A DNA stretch of 15,000 bases from Chrysomallon squamiferum (lineage: Eukaryota > Mollusca > Gastropoda > Neomphalida > Peltospiridae). Below are positions 8,428-15,000 of the stretch, piece after piece (position 1 is the first letter of the stretch; every line of letters starts with the position of its first letter). The notes beneath the pieces were generated by a model. That model was given only the letters and a program-made list of their open reading frames with translations, made no database searches and was not told the DNA's origin. Position numbers and translations under genes: made by a program. The stretch covers positions 9,257,975-9,272,974 of the forward strand of contig CM022678.1 in NCBI GenBank assembly GCA_012295275.1, written 5' to 3'.

Positions 8428-8522
8428 ACATATACCACAAAAGAGACAAGTGTTGTTATTTAAACATCAGAATGGGACACACACAGACAGCAGAACAGAC
8501 AGAGATTTTTCTCAAAAAACTG
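8428..8522 (+). pseudogene. Probable CAMSAP-like linker exon
   Basis: Acceptor TTTTTATTTATTCAG and donor GTATGA enclose an open frame from 8429, HIPQKRQVLLFKHQNG then THTDSRTDRDFSQKT. Basic, Ser/Thr/Gln-rich sequence after the CH domain fits the disordered linker of CAMSAPs. The join to the previous exon is one base out of frame. Identity is weaker than for the CH exons. Confidence 0.5.
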
Positions 8523-9608
8523 GTATGAAAAACACAGACATTAACCTACCTGTTTGATTTACATTCTTCTTAGATTTTTTATTCGTAATATATTCTCAAT
8601 ACTAAGAATAAGAAAAGCAGATTAGAGCAAGGAGCAATAATGAGTAACATAATTGTAGTATACAAATAGCCTGATAAATTAGTATTCTTCCATATTTCTA
8701 TATTTCCATTAGCATTGGTGTATTTCTTTTTAGCTTATATTTGTACTAAGCATAATCAAAACCATTTCTTGTTTTGTTTTAAAATAATAAAAAATACAGT
8801 ATTTGCCAGAATACAGTCAGTTTTTTATTTTGTTTTGATTTGAAAGTTTAACAATTAATTTGTTTTTTTTTGTTTCTATTATAATTTATATGATTCTTAG
8901 AAATATTTATATATCTTTAAATAATTTAAATAAATTATAAAAAAAAAAAAAAAATTCTACAAGGTTGTCAACAGAAATGTCATCAAATAATCTGTCCTAA
9001 CCTGGCAGAAACAGAAGCATCTGCAGAGGAGGTTGTTGTTGTTGTTATAGTAACAGCAGTAGTAGTAGTACAACCCATTGTTGTAGTGTAGTGTTAGTAC
9101 TTAATAATAATAGTTCTTGTTTGTAGTAATAGGTGATATTTTAGCCAGTGATGCTTTGTGATCATAATGTATCTTGTGTGACTAATAGTCAGAAAAATAC
9201 TAGCTGTAGTCATAGTACTAGTTTAGTAGTAGTAGTAGAAGTACTAATAGTAATTTTGTTGTTGCAGTAGTAGAAGTAATAGAGGGAGTGTGAGTATATG
9301 ACAGTTAAATGAGAAATTGTTATGATAAAAGTAAAATGAAAAGAAAAGTAGCTGTGGCAACAGGAGCAGTAGTAGTAGTAGTAGTAGTAGTAGTTGTTGT
9401 TTTTGTTTGTAATTTAACAATAAATATAAAATAATAGAATTTTGTTGAATTGGGGAAAAAAAAAAAAAAAAAAACTATTTTAATTCTTTATTTTTTTTAT
9501 TTTTTATTTTTTGTTTTTTTTAAAATTTGTTTGTTTATTTATTTAATATCTGATTCAGTATTTATTTTATTTTGATTGATTGATTTATTTATTTATTTAT
9601 CTGCTCAG
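8523..9608. other. Long intron with trinucleotide-rich DNA
   Basis: No coding signal. It holds poly(A) at about 8938-8954, scattered AGT/GTT repeats between 9029 and 9270, a purer (AGT)n at 9367-9394, and poly(A) at about 9456-9474. Confidence 0.6.
9367..9394. repeat. (AGT)n microsatellite
   Basis: About nine AGT units, then GTT units. Shorter AGT runs lie at 9057-9070 and 9223-9240, so the whole 9029-9394 region looks like an eroded trinucleotide expansion. Confidence 0.9.
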
Positions 9609-10052
9609 ATGAGGCACCCACCAATCAGAATCAGACCAGTGAGTTGTCCACTTTCTTGGTTAATGTCGAGTCAAAGTTTTGCCGATGATCAGCTCAATGT
9701 TGGTGACCTTGAGCCCCACAGACACTGCAGCCGACCATGTTGAACTACAACGATTCTGACAGCATGAAGTTGAAGAGTGTCACACCAGGTGACCAATCTC
9801 AACAGTCAAATGTCAGTGATCATGGAGAAAAACTTGAACCTTTAATGTCAGCTGAGCTAAAACCAGCCAAAGAAAAACACTTAAATCATTCAAAAGCAGA
9901 GGAAAGAGACGAGACTCCCAGAAAGAGGACAACATCTCCAACAAAGCCTAGGAAACCTCCTCAAACATCACCCATCACAGCTGATGTATTTCCAGTCAAG
10001 GGGAGATAACTGGAAGCCACTGTTTCTCTGAATCTCAACACCAGATGAACCA
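9609..10052 (+). pseudogene. Probable CAMSAP-like linker exon, frameshifted
   Basis: Acceptor TTTATTTATCTGCTCAG and donor GTAAGT enclose about 444 bp. Three frames take turns. One reads SQSFADDQLNVGDL, the next SPTDTAADHVELQRF, and from 9737 the third is open for 90 codons (DSDSMKLKSVTPGDQSQQ, then GEKLEPLMSAELKPAKEKH and a Lys/Pro/Thr-rich end) to a TAA at 10007. This is low-complexity polar sequence as in the linker of CAMSAPs. After the TAA the same frame reads LEATVSLNLNTR. The 90-codon frame alone could be mistaken for a small gene, but it begins inside the exon. Confidence 0.5.
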
Positions 10053-10194
10053 GTAAGTGTGATTTCAGTGTCTGATACTCCACTAACACAAGGATAACTG
10101 AAAATTATGTAGGTGAAGGTCACGGTGAGGGTGAGGGTAAAGGACATATGCCATTTTACATTAACCTTGATGTTTACATTAATCCTAAGAAACA

Positions 10195-10660
10195 GAATTC
10201 AGAAAACACTTTGATCAGAAGACAGTAGTGGTAACAGATTGTTCTAAACTATTTATACTGTGTCTTAAAAATCTTAATGAGCACAGACTTGGACATCACA
10301 CAAACACAACAACAAAACATGTTTTTGATTGTATTTTATTGAATAAACTTCTTCCAGGAGTCTTTGTGTTAGCAGACTCAGTCTGACATTGCTGTGTGTG
10401 TAAATGAACAAATCCCATGTTTACTAATGGTGTTTCACATCACTGTCTGTGGATGTCGAGACAAACTGACCATGTTAGATTCATCTTGAACAAGTGATTG
10501 GTCTTAGGAAGAATGAATACACTGTGCTGCAGGGAAAGCTTTCCACTTGACTTTTTGATCAGTGAGGAATCAGAAGACTCACTGTCACTGGTTGATGAGA
10601 TTGTAAAGTTGGCTGTGCTTTGACAAATGTATGAATCAGTTGTGTCCTTTAACTGGAAGA
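10195..10660 (+). mobile_element. DDE_Tnp_4-type transposase remnant (C-terminal catalytic part)
   Basis: Hand translation across shifting plus frames follows the catalytic domain of transposases often joined to THAP domains. KTVVVTDCSKLFI carries the first Asp (codon 10237-10239). TGA-AQTWTSHKHNN matches the Arg-Ala-Gln-Thr-x-Ser-x-Tyr-Lys-His motif with Arg turned to TGA (10278-10280). LLPGVFVLADS carries the second Asp, and DVETN then IHLEQVIGLRKNEYTVLQGK carries the Glu. LDFLISEESEDSLSLVDEIV ends it. Stops and frameshifts are many, and about 35 residues between the second and third motifs are missing. It lies about 140 bp after the donor of the 9609-10052 exon, so it is an insertion in that intron. 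The N-terminal part is not adjacent. Confidence 0.85.
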
Positions 10661-11407
10661 ATGGGTTGTTATTGTTATGTGTGGTTCTGACTGCAGAAAC
10701 AGGGCTTACCATTGTAGATGCAGATCAGAGTGTACATTCACACAGTCTGATCAGAGTTTGCAGTGTTTAAGTAGCTTACAAAGTCCTCAAGCTGCATGAT
10801 GAGGTACAGGAGTGTACTGAAGAAACTGGATCTAGGCTTGTCAGAAAAACCATAAACCCCATTTCTGTAGTAAGAGCCACACATAAGATTAAAACACAGA
10901 TATTGTTATATTCAGAATGTTGAAATGTTTCAGATATTTTTACTTGGCTTAGTTCATAACTTGATAATTAAAATAGTTTTTTAAAAACTGATTTATTTTG
11001 CATTATAGTTATGAATATTCATGATGCATCCATTATATGCAAATAATCTGAACTTGATTTCCAACTGGGGTTGTGTAAGAAATTTCCACAAAGAAAATGT
11101 ATTGATATATTAAATAATATGTGTATTTATTCATTTACACAGGATTAGAATTTCCTGGTCTGTGTTTCTGTAATATGAAAATAAAGTAATGTATGATCTC
11201 TAAAATTTCAAATAACAGAGAAATAATTGTCTTTTATCAAGTTATATTCAGGAATTGTTATATTTTTTTATTGTTAAAAGTTTTATTTAAATATTTAATG
11301 TAGAGAAATATATAATTAGATAAAAGTTTTTAACTATAACCATTTATTGTATTTTTATGCATGTATTTTGTTATATGCTTATACAACTCAGTTTTTTCTA
11401 TGTTCAG
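10661..11407. other. Non-coding, no clear feature
   Basis: Two short plus-strand open stretches (about 10650-10770 and 10780-10910) have no recognised motif. The rest is AT-rich. The 3' end and terminal inverted repeat of the transposon remnant were not identified. Confidence 0.5.
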
Positions 11408-11514
11408 TATTTCAGAAACTGTGACTGCTTGTTACTGAAAGTTGAAATCCTTCTTCAGCATTTTGATCTGCTGTTGGTGATGTGATGTCACCTGCATTTT
11501 CACTGGATTCAGAG
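11408..11514 (+). pseudogene. Exon-like block of unknown identity
   Basis: Acceptor TTTTTTCTATGTTCAG and donor GTTAGT bound it. The frame that is open to the donor reads SAVGDVMSPAFSLDSE after a TGA. Another frame reads YFRNCDCLLLKVEILLQHF before its stop. A frameshifted exon is possible. It could be more of the CAMSAP-like linker, but no diagnostic motif supports this. Confidence 0.3.
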
Positions 11515-11674
11515 GTTAGTTGTTTTTGTTTTTTTATTTAGTTTATAAGAATGACAATCCTTAAGTATCACAGATATATGGTTTATTTTAATTATAAATG
11601 TTGTTTGATATAAAATTTAGCTTCAAAGAATGATCAGATACAATTTTTTTTTCTTTTTTTTTTTTTTTTCATAG

Positions 11675-11742
11675 ATGCCAATTTTGTTTTATCAAGAACC
11701 TGTGAGGATTATCTGAAAAACAGCTGAAACCACTTTCCTCTG
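11675..11742 (+). pseudogene. Exon-like block of unknown identity
   Basis: A long polypyrimidine tract (T run at about 11653-11669) ending in CATAG precedes it and GTATGT follows. One frame reads DANFVLSRTCEDYLKNS, TGA, NHFPL. Both other frames also carry a TGA. Splice signals are strong, but the coding sense is doubtful. Confidence 0.3.
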
Positions 11743-12135
11743 GTATGTAGCAAAAGTTTTATTTCTCTGTAACATTTGTAAGGAATTTAATGTATTTATG
11801 CAATAATTAAGTAGCCTAAAATTGTCAAGGATTGGGGAAAATAATGAAAAATGAAAAGATAAAATCATGAAAAAATCTTTATTATTAGACAGGGTCCTTC
11901 GTTAAATGGATTATTTATTTATTTATGATTTCAGTTTATTGTTTTTTTCTTCTTACTGTCATCATCATTATTATTATTAATATAATTTATTTATCTGTTT
12001 TAATCATCATTATTGTTATTTTTATTTTGTTATTGTTATTATTATAAAGATTTGTTCTATGACTTCTGTGATGATAGCTAAATGTGATTGTTTTTTAAAT
12101 TTCAGTATATCACATATTTTTGTAATTTCACACAG

Positions 12136-12262
12136 TTCTCTGGTGTGAGACACTACAAGTCTACCTGACTGTGAAGATTTCTGGTGAAACATTGGCTGAC
12201 TACAATCTGAACAAACTGGAGGAAGGATCCCAGCTCTGTTATAAAATCTTCATTTACATCAG
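12136..12262 (+). CDS. Open exon-like block of unknown family
   Basis: Acceptor TTTTTGTAATTTCACACAG and donor GTACTT enclose 127 bp with one frame open throughout: LWCETLQVYLTVKISGET, then LADYNLNKLEEGSQLCYK and IFIYIR. Alternating hydrophobic residues suggest beta strands. I do not recognise the family. It is the only block of the plus-strand series after 5200 with no stop or shift, so it could be a live exon of a neighbouring gene. Confidence 0.4.
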
Positions 12263-12733
12263 GTACTTTTTGTTACACCTTGTTGTATTTGATTTAGATT
12301 CTTGAGAAAAATGGTTTTAATGTTATTCTGTTTACAGAGATAACAGGTCAGTAACAGTAAAATGATAGCAGCAATTCATCTGGTGACACAACATTTATGA
12401 ATGTGGCATTTTGGAAATACAGATTTTTAAAATAGTTTTAAAATAAAATATTATAAAATATTATATTTTTTGTTATTCTTATTATCTGATTTAAAAGGGT
12501 ATACATGTCCAAGCAAAGAATTAGTTTTTAATTGTGTTCTTGGTTTTCAAAAGAAAAGTGAATTTTCTAAATTATAATATACTGGGTTTTAGAGTCAACT
12601 GTTAATTGAGATATTTCACATTCCACTGCGCATGTGCCCATTGCCGGGTAATTCAAAGATGCAGATTGCGAGATCTTGGCAAAACAGTCCAACTTGTAAA
12701 TTGGTGGACAAAACCAATCATTCTGTAATGTGA
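12263..12733. other. Intron or intergenic DNA, CpG-bearing end
   Basis: Mostly AT-rich with no frame of note. From about 12620 the base composition rises and CG dinucleotides appear (near 12628, 12645, 12668 and 12739), marking the likely 5' flank of the THAP element. TGCGCATGTGC at 12627-12637 resembles an NRF-1-type site with one mismatch. Confidence 0.4.
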
Positions 12734-13048
12734 GGCCACGACCATTGTTCAGTTATTAACTGTTCCAATTGCAGACATCTGAGAAATTTGTCATCCTTCT
12801 ATCAATATCAGGAACATTTGTGGGTAATCAGATCTCATAGAAATGGAAAAGATTTTAATGTTACTGAAAACACGAGGGTTTGTTCAGCATATTTTGTAGG
12901 TGGGAAGCCAGTGAACTTGAGTATTAGATGGGAAATTGTCACAGCACCTAGGATAACAAAAACAAATGAAATTAAACACATGGTTCAGATAACTGCAGAG
13001 AAGAATAGTTTCAGTCATGTTCTTAATTATTCAGTCTACTGCAACTAG
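12734..13048 (+). mobile_element. THAP-domain remnant, probably from a THAP transposase
   Basis: A frame open from 12734 to a TAG at 13046 reads GHDHCSVINCSNCRHLRN, then LSSFYQYQEHLWVIRSHR, NGKDFNVTENTRVCSAYF and VGGKPVNLS. THAP is a C2CH zinc finger that binds DNA. Cys (12746), Cys (12761) and Cys (12881) are kept with spacing of 4 and 39 residues, but the final His is Tyr (12890-12892), so zinc binding should fail. Trp and the Thr-Arg-Val-Cys-Ser and Phe-Val-Gly-Gly-Lys-Pro blocks fit well. The Phe-Pro segment is shortened and no ATG starts the domain, as a TGA stands at 12731. After the domain the frame loses any family likeness. It is probably the N-terminal part of a DDE_Tnp_4 or related transposon. 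Confidence 0.85.
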
Positions 13049-14211
13049 TTGAGGTGTTTGTTGCTTGGAGTCACAAATACTTAGTAGGGGTTGTACAAGT
13101 ATGTAGGTGTTTATGTATATAGAGAACACACTATACTGAGACCTTTTTAGCCATCGATTCCAAGTTAACAAAAGTCCATGACAGACATCATGGTCTTTTA
13201 CAGTTGTGGACATGAAAGCTTTGTACATATGCATTCTAGAAATTTTTAAAATCATTTTGAAATCAGGTGTTATCAAAATCCTAGGGTACAAGTTGCAGAG
13301 ACTTTGTCCAAGTTGTTGCACTGCATTTTAATATGAACCATTCTGTTGTAGATTTCTGCGGACCCTTTTTCTATGACCCATCCACCATCTAATTGAAAAC
13401 ATGTAGATGTTAGTTGTCAAAGTTTAAAGTCTCTGTGAAGCTACTCATGTCACCCATAAGAACCTGTCAAGCTGCTAATTTGTAAATAGACTAGTTTCAG
13501 TCTGTTGTGTCAAAGGATATTTCTCTTTTTTAGTAAAAAAATATTTTGTACATGTTTAGGAATGAATATGAGACATTTTAATTTTCTCAAAACATTTTCA
13601 TGCTGAAGCATTAATATGAGATTATTTTAGGTATAAGGAGATGTTTTAATGTGTGATAAAAAGAGGAAAATACAGCTGAAGACTTTAAACAGTGGTGATG
13701 TCTTTTCTCTTCAATCAAGATATCATTTTATAATTTTATGCTTTTATGTTCTTTAATGACTATTAAATTATTACTGTTTAATCAGGTATTTCTAGTTTAA
13801 TACATTCAGTCAAAGATTAATATTAAAATTAAAATAAACTGTTCTACAAAAACAAAACAGATACTGTCTTCAAACATCAAGACATTCTTTACTGAACCTA
13901 TTAATATGGTGTAGTTGTTGGTATGGAAAATGTTTAAATGATAATCATTATTATTTAATTGTGTTTTACAAGAATCTCATTATGGAATGTTAGAATGTTC
14001 AATCACTAATATCTTGGGAACAATATTTTAGATTTTTATATAATTTTCACTGCTAAGACAAAGCTTATCTAGAAAAGTAAAAACATCAAAATGTAAACTT
14101 TATGACAAGCAACCCATTTTGTGCTGGATGGTCACAAATAAATGTTTGTTTTCTACAGCAGAATCTAAAAACAGATATTTTGTTGCAAGTTTGTGAGTGT
14201 GTGTATATGAG

Positions 14212-14213
<2 letters not shown>
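13049..14213. other. Non-coding, possible eroded transposon body
   Basis: Neither strand shows a recognised motif. The segment 13049-13400 has slightly higher GC than its surroundings and may be more of the THAP element. A minus-strand open frame of 96 codons at 13031-13321 has no recognisable domain. The rest is AT-rich. Confidence 0.4.

Positions 14214-14284
<71 letters not shown>
14214..14284. repeat. Long (TG)n microsatellite
   Basis: An uninterrupted run of about 35 TG units, the longest pure array in the window. Open frames across it on both strands are repeat artefacts (Cys-Val and Thr-His). Confidence 0.98.
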
Positions 14285-14285
<1 letters not shown>

Positions 14286-14378
14286 TGAATCACAAAGAAA
14301 AATTATGCTTCCAAATTTTCCACTTACATCAATTTTAGATATTTCCTTTTCACACTGTTCAGTTAATTGATAGAGGTT

Positions 14379-14440
14379 TGTGGTTGTGACCATGTTGTAT
14401 TTGAAGATTGTGGTTGTGACCAAGTACTGCATTTGAAGAC
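14379..14440. repeat. Two-copy imperfect tandem repeat, about 30 bp
   Basis: TGTGGTTGTGACCA begins at 14379 and again at 14409, each followed by a diverged tail ending in ATTTGAAGA. A third GGTCACA in reverse sense follows at about 14442. Confidence 0.85.
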
Positions 14441-14525
14441 TGGTCACATGGAAGATCATGAATAGCTACATAAATTCATTGTTTTACTGTTGATTAGAGA
14501 TTGACAATAAACCACAGTTGTTTGT

Positions 14526-14843
14526 TTATAAATAAAATGAATTGAGATGGATTATGATAGATAACAGTACACAATTACCTCTACAGTAAAGATTACAATT
14601 TACAAACCTAAGGAACCTAGGATCTGAGACTTGAGGTTCCACTGACTTGAAATAGTAGACTTGACAGGGCAGACAACAAGTAATTATACACTTTGATTCA
14701 GGTTGTAGAAATATCATCCTGAATGAAACAATTCCAGTGAAAGTCTGTCTCTCATGTGTCATTGATGTAACTGTGGAAGTCAGATTTCTAATATTTCTTA
14801 ATAAGTGATTTTTAAAGAAAAGTCTACCCATTTCAATGAACAA
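14526..14843 (-). other. Unrecognised open frame, 105 codons
   Basis: The minus strand stays open for 105 codons, which is long for DNA this AT-rich. A donor-like GTAATT follows TAGAG near 14576, so codons up to there could be an exon. It contains PESKCIITCCLPCQVYY and RFVNCNLYCRGN with several Cys. No family, signal peptide or matching acceptor was recognised. The plus strand also has a plausible stretch (NIILNETIPVKVCLSC) but with more stops. It may be chance or a decayed exon. Confidence 0.25.
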
Positions 14844-15000
14844 TAGCTACTTAATATTTTCAATTAAATTGATGCACAATATAGATAAGTAAGTTTTGAA
14901 GCAGTAGATTAATTAGCCCTAACAGCAAATATATATATAGTGTGTTACTTTATTGTAATAAAAATTATTAGTATTAATATTAAAGCAGTAGATATTTTCA

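Larger units (their letters stand above)
4668..10052 (+). pseudogene. CAMSAP: CAMSAP/Patronin-like gene copy, introns kept, decayed
   Basis: At least six exons in order encode a calponin-homology domain of the CAMSAP type plus part of the following linker. CAMSAP/Patronin proteins bind and stabilise microtubule minus ends. The CH domain lies near the N-terminus, and coiled coils and a CKK microtubule-binding domain follow. Family signatures seen in order are LSRKGIYI, AYASEVVSVE, FNAPSELP, PVMTDILKDI, GLGIANSLHNLRL, YEDLLYTRDSVRENLLAF and ELFFWFEMIK. Exon borders fit GT-AG rules and several junction phases agree. Damage: TGA at 4669, 4771, 5608 and 6145, a frameshift after 6147, another near 6677, and several in the last exon. 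Retained introns mean duplication, not retrocopying. No coiled coil or CKK domain appears in the window. Assembly errors could mimic some frameshifts, but not all the stops. Confidence 0.75.

Noticed and set aside
9737-10009. Stand-alone 90-codon plus-strand gene
   Set aside because: It starts inside a splice-bounded exon, and the related sequence continues upstream in other frames.
10440-10712. Minus-strand Ser-rich 90-codon frame with an acceptor-like CTGTTTCTGCAG and a downstream AATAAA
   Set aside because: The opposite strand encodes the recognisable DDE transposase C-terminus, so this frame is its antisense shadow.
13031-13321. Minus-strand 96-codon frame
   Set aside because: No motif, no splice context and an unconvincing residue mix. 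Probably chance or antisense of eroded transposon DNA.
14100-14459. Thr-His and Cys-Val frames on both strands
   Set aside because: They arise from the (TG)n array.

Overview
The window is AT-rich (roughly 70% by eye) nuclear DNA of an animal. It has short exons split by GT-AG introns, many (GT)n, (GA)n, (CT)n, (CTGT)n and (TAA)n microsatellites, AT-rich minisatellites, and remnants of transposons typical of invertebrate genomes. The repeat style and the LINE and THAP/DDE relics would fit a lophotrochozoan such as a mollusc, but no species can be named. No bacterial features, CRISPR array, rRNA or tRNA gene was seen.

Layout. (1) 184-3002, minus strand: scattered exons of a secreted or membrane protein with calcium-binding-EGF modules, carrying stops and a lost cysteine. 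Between them lie minisatellites of about 44 bp (285-520) and 39 bp (1095-1325) and two (TAA)n arrays. (2) 3181-4316: the only CpG-rich stretch. It holds a possible first exon on each strand and looks like a former or present bidirectional promoter region. (3) 4668-10052, plus strand: a series of exons, with splice sites, that encode the CH domain and part of the linker of a CAMSAP/Patronin microtubule minus-end protein. The copy has in-frame stops and small frameshifts, so I read it as an unprocessed pseudogene. Its introns contain microsatellites and a broken LINE endonuclease region (6958-7985). (4) 10195-10660, plus strand: remnant of a DDE_Tnp_4-type transposase lying just after the last CAMSAP-like exon. 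(5) 11408-12262: three exon-like blocks of unknown identity. (6) 12734-13048, plus strand: remnant of a THAP zinc-finger domain, probably the DNA-binding end of a related transposase. (7) 13049-15000: mostly non-coding, with a long (GT)n and one unrecognised minus-strand open frame.

Nothing here is an intact gene or a new functional system. The best-supported story is a graveyard: a duplicated cytoskeletal gene, an EGF gene and three mobile elements, whose damage often looks like C-to-T or G-to-A transition (Arg to TGA, Arg to Cys, His to Tyr, Cys to Tyr). All translations were done by hand and all family calls are from remembered family motifs, without database searches.
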